Origin: Pseudomonadota bacterium
GTDB lineage: Bacteria > Pseudomonadota > Gammaproteobacteria > Burkholderiales > Gallionellaceae
Assembly: GCA_021783855.1 (NCBI GenBank)
Contig: JAJXTL010000009.1
Span: 1 to 39,171, forward strand
Reading direction: 5' to 3'
DNA: 39,171 bases
Positions 21,663-30,042 of the stretch are shown one piece after another (position 1 is the stretch's first letter; every line of letters begins with the position of its first letter). The notes beneath the pieces are model-generated. The model had not been told where the DNA came from and ran no database searches. It was given only the letters and a program-made list of their open reading frames with translations. Made by a program: the position numbers and the translations under genes.

Positions 21663-22283
21663 TCACGGGCATCCTTGCGGGTTTGTCGACGGCAGCGACG
21701 GCCTGCACAGTATTGCGGTGCCGGAGGGTGAAATCAGGATCACTCGCCGGCGGTAGGCCGCTTCGTTTGCAGAGCTGCTTGCATCTGTTGTGCTGGTCAC
21801 ATCGATCCGTGTAATCGTCGAAGAAGCGGTGACCATCCTGCCAAATGCATCGAAAACCACGCTGGGACTGCTGCCCATCCCTGTCCCGGCCGCAATCGCC
21901 GTGGCGCAGCAACTGCTACTCCAAGTTGAATTGCTTATCCCGACAACCGCATTGGCGCCCATCTCCGCTGACGGGACGGTCTGGATTGTTGTGGTGCCGG
22001 AAGTCAGCGAGCCGCTGGAAGAGGACGTAATAACCTGCCAATCAGCCGAGCCCGCAGAAGTCCCCGTCAGGGTGAACTGCGCCTGCGTGTTCTGGCTGAC
22101 TGCCGTGCCACGCGCCAGTTGCAGCCCGGCCAGCAGGGATTGGGCGGTTGATTTCACCTGGTTGTTTTGCACCCAGCTTGACAGGCTGGGTATGCCGACG
22201 GCCATCACGATCGCAACGATCGCGACGGTAACCATGATTTCCATCATAGTCACCCCGCGCTGCATGAAGAGCCGGTTTTTCAT
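21663..22283 (-). CDS. fimT: Type IV pilus minor pilin FimT/FimU (GspH family)
   Basis: The 206-residue protein has a leader ending MQRG, followed by VTMMEIMVTVAIVAIVMAVGIPSL with Glu at +5, then SWVQNNQVKSTAQSLLAGLQLARGTAVSQN, the GspH/FimT domain start. The C-terminal part contains VVFDAFGRM and RRVILISPSG, typical of the GspH fold. The ATG at 22283 overlaps the pilE stop as TGATG, so it is preferred over the ATG at 22298. Confidence 0.87.
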   Translation of the reverse strand: MKNRLFMQRGVTMMEIMVTVAIVAIVMAVGIPSLSSWVQNNQVKSTAQSLLAGLQLARGTAVSQNTQAQFTLTGTSAGSADWQVITSSSSGSLTSGTTTIQTVPSAEMGANAVVGISNSTWSSSCCATAIAAGTGMGSSPSVVFDAFGRMVTASSTITRIDVTSTTDASSSANEAAYRRRVILISPSGTAILCRPSLPSTNPQGCP

Positions 22284-22681
22284 CACTTGCTGATCCATGT
22301 AGTAGTGCTGGTCTGTCCGCCGGGAAATGCGGTGGTGCTCTTGGTATTGCTTTGATCGATGTTGTACTCATAACTGCTTGCAGCGCCGAGCCCCACACCG
22401 GCGATATTGTCGGCGGTGATGGTATAGGTGGTTGCGGAAGTTGTACAGGTATAGGAGAAATAGGTGGTCGAGGCAGGGCAGGTGCCATTTACATAGGTAC
22501 GATTATCCTGATAGTACTGTTCCATCGCGACTCTGCCGGAGGTAAGTGCAGACTGCGCATCGACCAGTTTTCCCCTCACCAGGTAAGAGGTGTATGCGGG
22601 TATGGCAATTTTCGCAAGGATGGCGACGATTGCAACCACAATCATGATTTCAATCAGGGTAAATCCCTTTTGCATTTTCAT
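22283..22681 (-). CDS. pilE: Type IV pilin PilE (minor pilin)
   Basis: The 132-133 residue pilin has the short leader MKMQKG, then FTLIEIMIVVAIVAILAKIAIPAYTSYL with Glu at +5, the segment AMEQYYQDNRTY, and paired Cys residues, matching the PilE minor pilin subfamily that accompanies fimT-pilVWX. The start at 22681 is fixed by AAGGAG six bases upstream; an upstream ATG at 22705 has no such site. It is the first gene of the minor pilin operon. The 157 bases before it back to cbbR show no clear promoter to me. Confidence 0.88.
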   Translation of the reverse strand: MKMQKGFTLIEIMIVVAIVAILAKIAIPAYTSYLVRGKLVDAQSALTSGRVAMEQYYQDNRTYVNGTCPASTTYFSYTCTTSATTYTITADNIAGVGLGAASSYEYNIDQSNTKSTTAFPGGQTSTTTWISK

Positions 22682-22838
22682 TTCATTCTCCTTATTGCGG
22701 TGCATATTATGATGAGCCGCTGAGTGCCGCTACTTCAAACCGACTGGAGGCGGGTCAATTCGGACGGGCGGCGGGATTTTGCAGACGAACGATATTGCTG
22801 TGTCATAACAGTAGGTTGAGATGCTGCAAAAACACCCT

Positions 22839-23738
22839 TCACAGCTCCTTTACCACTTCGGTCAGCAGAAATTTTTTAAAAGCCAGCGCGGCGCTGGACA
22901 GTCGTTTGTTGCGGCGGTGCGCGATGAACCAGTGGCGTATCAAGGGGAAGTTTTCGACATCCAGCGTCACCAGACGGCCGGTTTCAAGCTCCAGTTCCAG
23001 GCTATGCAGCGATAAAATGCCCAGTCCCATCCCCGCCCGCACCGCCTGTTTGATGGCTTCGTTGGTTTCCATTGCCATGCTGATGTGCGGCTTTACACCG
23101 TGTTGTGCAAACACCCGTTCCATCGCGCTGCGCGTTCCTGATCCCTGCTCGCGGGATAGAAAGGTTTCCTCCGCGAGCCGTGCAAACTGTATGTGCTGCA
23201 GGGTGGCCAGAGGATGTTCGGGTGCGGCGATCACCACCAGTGGATTGTCCAGAAAGGATTGAAAATCCAGATCCAGCCCGTCGGGCGGTTGACCCAGGAT
23301 AGCCAGATCGGTGCTGTTGTCAGACAGTTGTTTGAGAACGGCGTCCCGGTTGGCGACCTGCAGGATCACGTTGATGTTGGGGTGCAGCTGGCAGAATTTT
23401 GCCAGCAATTGCGGGGTGAAATAGTTGGCGGTGTTGACAACCGATAAAGTCAGCCGACCCTGTCCCAGGCCTTTCATCCCGTTGAATACCGACTCCATCT
23501 CAAGCAGTTGTTGTGCGATATTGCGAGCATAGGGAAACAGTTCGCGCCCGGCTTCGGTAAGATAAATTTTCTTGCCCATCTGCTCGAACAGCGGCAGGCC
23601 GATATGCCCTTCCAGTTGTTTGATTTGCATGGACACTGCCGGCTGCGAGAGATATAGCTCTTTCGCGGCACGCGAGTAGTTCAAGTGGCTGGCCACTTTC
23701 TCGAACACCTGCAACTGACGTAACGTAAAGTGAAGCAT
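22839..23738 (-). CDS. cbbR: LysR-type regulator CbbR of the Calvin cycle genes
   Basis: The 299-residue protein has the LysR helix-turn-helix at about 18-40 (YSRAAKELYLSQPAVSMQIKQLE) and the periplasmic-binding-protein-like effector domain. CbbR-type features are the N-terminus MLHFTLRQLQVFEKVA and the effector segments LAILGQPP and FLSREQGSGTR. Divergent placement 171 bases from cbbM is the classical CbbR arrangement. CbbR activates RubisCO operons in response to metabolites such as RuBP or NADPH in other bacteria; which ligand acts here is unknown. Confidence 0.92.
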   Translation of the reverse strand: MLHFTLRQLQVFEKVASHLNYSRAAKELYLSQPAVSMQIKQLEGHIGLPLFEQMGKKIYLTEAGRELFPYARNIAQQLLEMESVFNGMKGLGQGRLTLSVVNTANYFTPQLLAKFCQLHPNINVILQVANRDAVLKQLSDNSTDLAILGQPPDGLDLDFQSFLDNPLVVIAAPEHPLATLQHIQFARLAEETFLSREQGSGTRSAMERVFAQHGVKPHISMAMETNEAIKQAVRAGMGLGILSLHSLELELETGRLVTLDVENFPLIRHWFIAHRRNKRLSSAALAFKKFLLTEVVKEL

Positions 23739-23768
23739 GAGCTGGCCGTTAAGGTTTAAAATACTATC

Positions 23769-23774
23769 ATTATA
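23769..23774 (-). promoter_or_regulatory. Putative -10 box of cbbR
   Basis: The minus strand reads TATAAT, a perfect -10 hexamer, 31 bases upstream of the cbbR start codon. No good -35 box is present 16-18 bases further up, and the LysR-type operator at 23789-23803 lies just there, which fits autoregulation. Confidence 0.5.
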
Positions 23775-23788
23775 ACCATAAGCATTTA

Positions 23789-23803
23789 TTATGATTTTGA
23801 TAA
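23789..23803. promoter_or_regulatory. Putative CbbR operator
   Basis: TTAT-N7-ATAA is a palindrome of the T-N11-A type recognised by LysR regulators. It is centred in the AT-rich gap between cbbR and cbbM, about 42 bases upstream of the cbbM -10 box, where a CbbR recognition site is expected. A related half site, TGATTATCA at 23811-23819, lies nearer the promoter and could be the activation site. Confidence 0.6.
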
Positions 23804-23813
23804 AAACAATTGA

Positions 23814-23843
23814 TTATCATTTATGGGACTGGCGGCTTATAGT
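23814..23843 (+). promoter_or_regulatory. Putative cbbM promoter
   Basis: TTATCA (23814-23819) and TATAGT (23838-23843) are separated by 18 bases. The -10 box is one base from consensus and the -35 box is weak, as expected for an activator-dependent promoter. The transcript would start near 23850 with a leader of about 60 bases. Confidence 0.5.
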
Positions 23844-23909
23844 GACTCCCGTTGCACGAAGTCGCTGCAGTTAAAGAAAATTATCGTTTACACTCAGGAG
23901 AGTTAAGTT

Positions 23910-25289
23910 ATGGATCAATCGAATCGTTATGCAGATCTGACACTGAAAGAAGAAGATCTGATCAAGGGTGACAGGCACATTTTGGTTGCCTACCACATGC
24001 AGCCGGCCACCGGTTACGGTTATCTGGAAGTGGCGGCGCACGTTGCAGCCGAATCTTCCACTGGTACCAACGTTGAAGTTTCCACCACCGACGATTTCAC
24101 CAAGGGCGTGGACGCGCTGGTGTACTTCATCGATGAGGCCAAAGGCATCATGAAGGTAGCCTACCCGAACGAGTTGTTTGATCGCAACGTGATCGACGGT
24201 CGCGCGATGATCGTGTCTTTCCTGACGCTGGCGGTTGGCAATAACCAGGGCATGGGTGACGTGAAACATCTGCAGATGCAGGATTTCTATGTGCCGTGGT
24301 CCATGTTGCGTCTGTTCGACGGCCCATCCAAGGACATTACCGACATGTGGGACATTCTGGGACGTCCACGCGTCAACGGCGGTTACATCGCCGGCACCAT
24401 CATCAAGCCCAAGCTGGGTCTGCGTCCTGAGCCGTTTGCTAAAGCAGCCTATCAGTTCTGGCTGGGTGGTGACTTCATCAAGAACGATGAGCCGCAGGGC
24501 AATCAGACCTTCTGTCCGATGAAAAAAGTCATCCCGCTGGTATACGATGCGATGAAGCGTGCCATGGATGAAACCGGTCAGGCCAAGCTGTTCTCGGCCA
24601 ACATCACGGCTGACGATCACTACGAAATGCTGGCTCGTGCCGACTATATCCTGGAAACTTTCGGACCGGATGCAAACAAGGTTGCCTTCCTGGTTGACGG
24701 TTATGTCGGCGGTCCGGGCATGATCACCACTGCACGTCGTCAGTATCCTAATCAGTACCTGCACTACCATCGTGCCGGTCACGGTGCGATCACTTCGCCA
24801 TCGGCAGTTCGCGGCTATACCGCGTTTGTACTGGGCAAGCTGTCCCGCCTGCAGGGTGCTTCCGGTATCCACGTGGGTACCATGGGCTACGGCAAGATGG
24901 AAGGCGGCAGGGATGACCGCAATATCGCGTACATGATCGAACGTGACTCCGCGGATGGTCCTTACTATCACCAGGAATGGCACGGCATGAAGCCAACCAC
25001 GCCTATCATTTCCGGCGGTATGAATGCGCTGCGTCTGCCAGGCTTCTTTGAAAATCTGGGCCACGGTAACGTGATCAACACTTCCGGCGGCGGTTCTTAC
25101 GGTCATATCGACTCACCGGCAGCCGGCGCAATTTCCTTGCGCCAGTCGTTTGAATGCTGGAAAGCGGGTGCCGATCCGATCGAATTTGCGAAAGAGCACA
25201 AGGAATTTGCTCGTGCATTCGAATCCTTCCCGGGCGATGCGGACAAGCTGTATCCAGGCTGGCGCGAGAAGCTGGGCGTACACAAGTAA
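23910..25289 (+). CDS. cbbM: Ribulose-1,5-bisphosphate carboxylase/oxygenase, form II
   Basis: Form II RubisCO fixes CO2 onto ribulose-1,5-bisphosphate without a small subunit and has modest CO2/O2 selectivity. The 459-residue protein keeps the numbering of the Rhodospirillum rubrum enzyme: TIIKPKLG with Lys166, GGDFIKNDE with the carbamylated Lys191 and metal ligands Asp193 and Glu194, HYHRAGHGA, and the loop-6 Lys329 in [10 protein letters not shown]. The start [10 protein letters not shown] is typical, with AGGAGAG upstream. It is divergent from cbbR and followed by a strong terminator, then cbbQ and cbbO. Codon use is strongly biased, as in highly expressed genes. Confidence 0.99.
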   Translation: MDQSNRYADLTLKEEDLIKGDRHILVAYHMQPATGYGYLEVAAHVAAESSTGTNVEVSTTDDFTKGVDALVYFIDEAKGIMKVAYPNELFDRNVIDGRAMIVSFLTLAVGNNQGMGDVKHLQMQDFYVPWSMLRLFDGPSKDITDMWDILGRPRVNGGYIAGTIIKPKLGLRPEPFAKAAYQFWLGGDFIKNDEPQGNQTFCPMKKVIPLVYDAMKRAMDETGQAKLFSANITADDHYEMLARADYILETFGPDANKVAFLVDGYVGGPGMITTARRQYPNQYLHYHRAGHGAITSPSAVRGYTAFVLGKLSRLQGASGIHVGTMGYGKMEGGRDDRNIAYMIERDSADGPYYHQEWHGMKPTTPIISGGMNALRLPGFFENLGHGNVINTSGGGSYGHIDSPAAGAISLRQSFECWKAGADPIEFAKEHKEFARAFESFPGDADKLYPGWREKLGVHK

Positions 25290-25317
25290 GCCGAATCAGT
25301 TCTGCTTGGTGAAAACG

Positions 25318-25345
25318 CGCCCCCACTAGCTGGGGGCGTTTTTTT
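25318..25345 (+). terminator. Rho-independent terminator after cbbM
   Basis: The stem CGCCCCCA/TGGGGGCG with a five-base loop is followed directly by seven Ts. It lies 28 bases after the cbbM stop and 55 bases before cbbQ, so most transcripts should end here and cbbQO would receive only read-through or need another promoter. Confidence 0.92.
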
Positions 25346-25399
25346 CCAGAATCAAAAACCGCTAGACTGCACGGATGCGCAGTAAGTATTGGAGATGAA

Positions 25400-26203
25400 A
25401 TGAGCAATATAGATCAATACAAGATACACCAGGAACCGTTCTATCAGGCGCAGGGCAAAGAAGTCGCCTTGTACGAAGCGGCTTATGCCGCGCGTTTGCC
25501 GGTGATGGTGAAAGGGCCGACGGGCTGCGGCAAATCGCGTTTTGTCGAATATATGGCGTGGAAGCTGAACAAGCCGCTGATCACCGTGGCCTGTAACGAG
25601 GATATGACGGCAAGCGATCTGGTCGGGCGTTATTTGCTCGATGCCAATGGCACGCGCTGGCTGGACGGTCCGCTGACCACCGCTGCGCGTATAGGCGCGA
25701 TCTGCTATCTGGATGAAATCGTCGAAGCGCGTCAGGACACCACGGTGGTGATCCATCCGCTGACCGATCACAGGCGCACCTTGCCGCTGGATAAAAAAGG
25801 CGAGTTATTGTCTGCACACCCAGATTTTCAGCTGGTGATTTCCTATAATCCCGGCTATCAGAATTTGCTCAAGGACTTGAAACAGTCGACCAAGCAACGT
25901 TTTACGGCATTCGATTTCGATTATCCGACAGCCAAACTCGAAACTGAAATTTTGAGCAAGGAAACCGGAATGGACGCTGAACTGTGTGCCAAGCTGGTCA
26001 AAATCGGCATTGCGGCGCGCAATCTGAAAGGGCACGGTCTGGATGAAGGCATCTCGACGCGTTTGCTGGTGTATGCAGCCACCCTGATTAAAGGCGGTGT
26101 AGACGCAAAAGACGCTTGTCGTATGGCGTTGGTGCGCCCGATCACGGACGATGCGGACATACGCGATACGCTGGATCATGCGATCGATGCGGTATTTGCC
26201 TGA
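25400..26203 (+). CDS. cbbQ: RubisCO activase ATPase CbbQ (MoxR-type AAA+)
   Basis: CbbQ forms AAA+ hexamers that, together with CbbO, remove inhibitory sugar phosphates from RubisCO. The 267-residue protein has Walker A GPTGCGKS at 39-46, Walker B CYLDEI at 102-107, a sensor region ISYNPGYQ, and the C-terminal MoxR-type helical domain (GISTRLLVYAATLI). GGAG lies before the ATG. With cbbM and cbbO it forms the QO-type activase set known for form II enzymes in chemolithoautotrophs. Confidence 0.97.
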   Translation: MSNIDQYKIHQEPFYQAQGKEVALYEAAYAARLPVMVKGPTGCGKSRFVEYMAWKLNKPLITVACNEDMTASDLVGRYLLDANGTRWLDGPLTTAARIGAICYLDEIVEARQDTTVVIHPLTDHRRTLPLDKKGELLSAHPDFQLVISYNPGYQNLLKDLKQSTKQRFTAFDFDYPTAKLETEILSKETGMDAELCAKLVKIGIAARNLKGHGLDEGISTRLLVYAATLIKGGVDAKDACRMALVRPITDDADIRDTLDHAIDAVFA

Positions 26204-26240
26204 TTTGTCCCGGCAAGCCGGGGGATGCTTATTGAACTGG

Positions 26241-26260
26241 ATTCCCGCTTTTGCGGGAAT
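26241..26260. repeat. dRS3-like inverted repeat
   Basis: ATTCCCGCTTTTGCGGGAAT fits the ATTCCC-N8-GGGAAT form of the dRS3 repeat described in Neisseria. It is an 8-base stem with a 4-base loop in the 82-base gap between cbbQ and cbbO. A further short palindrome (CCCGGCAAGCCGGG) lies at 26209-26222. Confidence 0.8.
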
Positions 26261-26285
26261 GACGTTAACTGGATAAAGTGCCGCG

Positions 26286-28667
26286 ATGAAAACCATACCT
26301 GAGGATCTGGAAGTCTATTGGCAGCAGCTGGGCTGCGGCTTTCCGCGCGTGGCCGAGGTATTTTCTGATTGTATGCGGTTTGCATTGGCAAACCTGACAG
26401 AGCAGGGAATTGCCGCCTACATTGAGTATGCGGGTTTTTTAGGCAAGATGGGGCGCGGTGCGGAGTCTATCCTGATTTTTCTGGAGGAATGGCCCGGCGT
26501 CGCGAAGATCCTGGGTGAAGATGCACTGCCTGCTATCGCTGAATGCATACGCAGGATGTACAAATCGCCGAACGGTAAGGCGATCGTCCCGTTTCTGCAG
26601 TCCTTGCCCAGCGTTGCGCGCAGATTGCCCACCAAGCCGCAGATGCAGGAGTATCTGAATCTGATCGTGGATTTCATGGAGAGCACCACAGGTTCGATAC
26701 ATGGCATCCATCAGACTTTCGCAAGCCCGGGATTGCCGTCACTGTTCAAGCAGATTAACGTACTGCTGGGGCAATTGTCACTGGCTGGCTTGAAGAAATG
26801 GCTGGATTACGGGGTACGCTTTTACAACGATCATCCGGAACGGCAGATCGATTATTTCAGTCTGCAATCGGCTGACTCTCGTGCGGTGTTGCAGCGCGAG
26901 CGGCATGGCACCCTGCTGATGGACAATGAACGTAAGCTTGACATGTATTTGCGCGGCTTGTGGCAGGACGAGGAACAGCTGATCCCTTACTCTACCCTGT
27001 ATGATGAGCTGCGCAAGCCGGTTCCCTATTACGACAAACTGGGCATACGCGTGCCGGATGTCTACAGCGATTTTATAGTACCCTCGTCCTCCGGGAGAGG
27101 GGCAGGGGGGCGAAACGGGGAATTCGCAGAGCATGCTCTGCACCCGTCGAGCGGTTCCGGCCTGCCAGTCGGAACGCGCACTGCAAGTGAGGGAGACGAG
27201 CAACTGCGAGTCGCAGGCATAGACCGGTATCGCGCGGTGCTGGCGCATATCGTAGCTCACCGGCGCTGGAGTACGGCTATTTTTGCCGATAACTTCAGCC
27301 CGTTCCAGCGCATGGCGGTGGAGTTTCTGGAGGACAGTCGTGTGGAGTATCTGGCGATGCAGGAATATCCGGGATTGCGCAGGATATTCACGGGGCTGCA
27401 CCCGGTGCCGGATGAGCATGTCTGTGACGTTGAGAAGGAGTCCTGTGTCCGCCATCGTTTGGCCATGTTGTCGCGTGCCCTGCTCGATCCGCATCATCCG
27501 TACAAAAACGAGCATATCGTGGAATTTACACGGCGCTTTCACGAGTTGATGCAGCAGGGGAATGCAGGTACTCAGCAAATGGCTGAGCTTGCGATTTCAT
27601 TTGTGGCGAAGACGCGCGTACAGAGTGATCAGCTGGCAAAGACGCACTTCAAGGATACCGAGATCGATTATCGCGACGATAACCGCCACCTGTGGAAATA
27701 TTACGAACAGAGCGACGACGAAGAGGCGTTCGAAGAGCATCGCCAAAGGGCTGCCGATGAGGAAATCAGGGGTTTGCCGCCGCGCCATTATCACGAATGG
27801 GATTACAACAGCCAGAGCTATCGCCCGGACTGGGTCAGCGTCTATGAAGGCCTGCATCCGAGCGGCAATGCAGCGGACATAGACAAGTTGCTTGCCAAGC
27901 ATGCGGCGCTGGCCAAACGCCTGAAGAAGCTGCTCGACCTGTTGAAACCGCAGGATAAAGTGCGCATTCGTTATCAGGAAGAAGGCAGCGAACTGGATCT
28001 GGATGTGGCGCTGCGTTCGCTGATCGATTACAAGGGCGGTTCTGCGCCCGATCCGCGCATCAACATGAGCCACCGCAATGACGGGCGCAGCATCGCCGTG
28101 ATGGTGCTGCTGGATTTGTCCGAATCGCTGAACGAAAAGGCAGCCGGCAGCGAGCAGACGATACTGGAGCTCAGTCAGGAAGCGGTATCCTTGCTGGCCT
28201 GGGCGGTGCAGCAACTGGGCGATCCGTTCGCCATCGCGGGCTTTCATTCCAATACGCGCCACGATGTGCGTTACATGCACATCAAGGGATACAGCGAAAA
28301 ATGGGACGACGAGGTGAAGGGCAGGCTGGCCGCCATGGAAGCCAGTTATTCCACGCGCATGGGGGCGGCGATGCGACATGCCGCGCATTATCTGGACAAA
28401 CAGCAGGCCGACAAGAAGCTGATGCTGATTCTGACCGATGGTGAACCTGCGGATATCGACAGCAAGGACGGGCGCATCCTGATCGAAGATGCCAGGCAGG
28501 CAGTCAAGGAGCTGGACACTCAGGGTATTTATGCCTACTGCATCAATCTTGACCCAAAGGCGGATGAATACGTGAAGGATATTTTCGGCAAGCAATACAC
28601 CATTATCGATAACGTGGCCCAGCTCCCGGAAAAATTGCCAGCCCTGTTCATATCGTTAACTAAATGA
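26286..28667 (+). CDS. cbbO: RubisCO activase adaptor CbbO (von Willebrand A domain)
   Basis: CbbO is the adaptor that links the CbbQ hexamer to RubisCO. The 793-residue protein has a long helical N-terminal part, and a C-terminal von Willebrand A domain from about residue 600, with the MIDAS metal motif DLSES at 610-614 and LTDGEPAD at 716-723. Before it lies the conserved PPRHYHEWDYNSQSYRPDWVS segment. Residues 266-305 (rich in Ser, Gly, Arg, Pro) interrupt the otherwise conserved stretch between VPDVYSDF and GIDRYRAVLAH, and their DNA matches an intergenic repeat; they look like an in-frame insertion. The last codons form part of a hairpin that is the first unit of a tandem repeat array. 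Confidence 0.95.
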   Translation: MKTIPEDLEVYWQQLGCGFPRVAEVFSDCMRFALANLTEQGIAAYIEYAGFLGKMGRGAESILIFLEEWPGVAKILGEDALPAIAECIRRMYKSPNGKAIVPFLQSLPSVARRLPTKPQMQEYLNLIVDFMESTTGSIHGIHQTFASPGLPSLFKQINVLLGQLSLAGLKKWLDYGVRFYNDHPERQIDYFSLQSADSRAVLQRERHGTLLMDNERKLDMYLRGLWQDEEQLIPYSTLYDELRKPVPYYDKLGIRVPDVYSDFIVPSSSGRGAGGRNGEFAEHALHPSSGSGLPVGTRTASEGDEQLRVAGIDRYRAVLAHIVAHRRWSTAIFADNFSPFQRMAVEFLEDSRVEYLAMQEYPGLRRIFTGLHPVPDEHVCDVEKESCVRHRLAMLSRALLDPHHPYKNEHIVEFTRRFHELMQQGNAGTQQMAELAISFVAKTRVQSDQLAKTHFKDTEIDYRDDNRHLWKYYEQSDDEEAFEEHRQRAADEEIRGLPPRHYHEWDYNSQSYRPDWVSVYEGLHPSGNAADIDKLLAKHAALAKRLKKLLDLLKPQDKVRIRYQEEGSELDLDVALRSLIDYKGGSAPDPRINMSHRNDGRSIAVMVLLDLSESLNEKAAGSEQTILELSQEAVSLLAWAVQQLGDPFAIAGFHSNTRHDVRYMHIKGYSEKWDDEVKGRLAAMEASYSTRMGAAMRHAAHYLDKQQADKKLMLILTDGEPADIDSKDGRILIEDARQAVKELDTQGIYAYCINLDPKADEYVKDIFGKQYTIIDNVAQLPEKLPALFISLTK
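27081..27200. repeat. Repeat-like 120-base in-frame segment inside cbbO
   Basis: The first 22 bases, read on the minus strand, match 20 of 22 positions of the intergenic hairpin at 32491-32512. The segment begins CTCGTC and ends GACGAG (inverted ends at 27083-27088 and 27195-27200) and carries the perfect 16-base palindrome GCAGAGCATGCTCTGC at 27126-27141 and a TTCCG/CGGAA stem after it. Its length, 120 bases, keeps the reading frame and adds 40 residues. Exact borders are uncertain. Confidence 0.65.
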
Positions 28668-28968
28668 TGGCTGGCAATTTTCAACGACACAAAACTCGGA
28701 GAAGGCGGAGTTAAAAGCCGCCCGCACTTTTTATTTCTTTAACCAAGTAATGGGCGGGGAGCTTTCTACGACACAAAGATTAAAGAAGGCGGAGTTAAAA
28801 ACTACCCGCACTTTTTATATCGTTAACAAAGTAGGGAGTGCGGGTGGTTTTCTACGACACAAAAATCAGAGAAGGTGGAGTTAAAAATTGCCGCAACTGT
28901 TCATTTCACTGACTAAATGATGGCTGGCTGAGTAAACAGGCACGCAAAACAAGGCGGAAAAGCGGTAG
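28631..28968 (+). repeat. Tandem array of 82-86 base hairpin units built on the cbbO 3' end
   Basis: Units start with AAAA at 28631, 28713, 28797 and 28883; each has a hairpin, then (C)GACACAAA, then GAAGG(C/T)GGAGTT. The stems differ but stay paired: ATTGCCAGCC/GGCTGGCAAT (28634-28643 with 28669-28678), CCGCCC/GGGCGG (28718-28723 with 28752-28757), and ACTACCCGCACT/AGTGCGGGTGGT (28801-28812 with 28837-28848, one G-U). The first unit includes the cbbO stop codon. The last unit again encodes the CbbO C-terminus (LPQLFISLTK and stop, against LPALFISLTK), without an open frame leading into it. This fills the 354-base gap between cbbO and fbp; no gene is visible in it. Confidence 0.85.
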
Positions 28969-29021
28969 AATCACGGGCCAAAAATTAAAAACCGATACAC
29001 ATTAAAACTTGAGGAGTAAAA

Positions 29022-30023
29022 ATGAGCAAGAGTCTGATTCAATATATCATTGAAGAACAACGCCATATACCTAATGCCAGCGGTGAATTCACCGGTTTGC
29101 TGAGCGACATCGTGTCCGCCTGCAAGCAGATTGCTCATGACGTGAACAAGGGCGCGCTGATCGGCGTGCTGGGCAGCGCAGGCAGTGAAAACGTGCAGGG
29201 TGAGACACAAAAGAAGCTGGATATCATCACCAACGAGGTCTTTATCAAGGCAAATGAGTGGGGCGGTCATCTGGCCGCCATGGCTTCGGAAGAAATGGAT
29301 GACATCTATCCTATTCCTGCACAATACCCCAAGGGTAAATACCTGATCACCTTCGACCCACTGGATGGATCGTCCAACATCGACGTGAATATCTCCGTAG
29401 GTACGATCTTCTCCATCCTGCGCTGTCCTGAAGGCGTGACCAATCCGACTGCGGCCGATTTCATGCAGCCCGGTACCAAACAGGTGTGCGCAGGTTACGC
29501 ATTGTACGGCCCGAACACCATGATGGTCATCACCACCGGCAACGGCGTGAACGGTTTTACGCTGGATCGCGATGTGGGAGACTTTTTCCTGACTCATCCG
29601 GATATGCGTATTCCTGTCGATACGCAGGAGTTCGCCATCAATATGTCCAATCGCAGATTCTGGGAAGAGCCTGTGCAGCGTTATGTCGAAGAATGCATTC
29701 AGGGCACGGACGGCGGTCGCGAGAAGAATTTCAACATGCGCTGGGTCGCTTCCATGGTTGCCGAAGTACATCGCATCCTTACTCGCGGCGGTATCTTCAT
29801 GTACCCGTTCGACACCAAGGATCCAACCAAGGCAGGCAAGCTGCGCCTGATGTACGAAGCTAACCCGATGTCGTTCATCGTCGAGCAGGCTGGCGGGGTA
29901 AGTTCAACCGGGCGCGAGCGCATCATGGAACTGACGCCTAACGGCCTGCATCAGCGCGTACCGGTCATTCTGGGTTCCAAAAATGAAGTGGATCGTCTGG
30001 TGGGTTACCACAAGGGCGTTTAA
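29022..30023 (+). CDS. fbp: Fructose-1,6-bisphosphatase, class I
   Basis: The enzyme dephosphorylates fructose-1,6-bisphosphate in the regenerative phase of the Calvin cycle and in gluconeogenesis. The 333-residue protein shows the class I metal and substrate site [11 protein letters not shown] (Asp112, Asp115), the upstream ASEEMDD acidic site and the downstream [20 protein letters not shown] segment. GAGGAG precedes the ATG. Its place after cbbMQO and the repeat array suggests it belongs to the carbon fixation cluster, though the array makes a separate transcript likely. Confidence 0.97.
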   Translation: MSKSLIQYIIEEQRHIPNASGEFTGLLSDIVSACKQIAHDVNKGALIGVLGSAGSENVQGETQKKLDIITNEVFIKANEWGGHLAAMASEEMDDIYPIPAQYPKGKYLITFDPLDGSSNIDVNISVGTIFSILRCPEGVTNPTAADFMQPGTKQVCAGYALYGPNTMMVITTGNGVNGFTLDRDVGDFFLTHPDMRIPVDTQEFAINMSNRRFWEEPVQRYVEECIQGTDGGREKNFNMRWVASMVAEVHRILTRGGIFMYPFDTKDPTKAGKLRLMYEANPMSFIVEQAGGVSSTGRERIMELTPNGLHQRVPVILGSKNEVDRLVGYHKGV

Positions 30024-30042
30024 TTTCTCTGGGTCAAATTCC

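Noticed and set aside
22682..22838. Sigma54 promoter for the minor pilin operon
   Set aside because: A GGCAC word is present but no proper GC element at the required spacing was found.
26209..26222. CCCGGCAAGCCGGG as a terminator after cbbQ
   Set aside because: The hairpin has no T tract and seems part of the repeat-rich gap; cbbQ and cbbO are probably co-transcribed.
27081..27200. cbbO as a pseudogene because of the repeat
   Set aside because: The insert keeps the frame, contains no stop, and the downstream domain with the complete MIDAS motif is intact.
28713..28960. Small genes in the repeat array after cbbO
   Set aside because: The units read through different frames with early stops and no ribosome binding sites; only short C-terminal echoes of CbbO remain.
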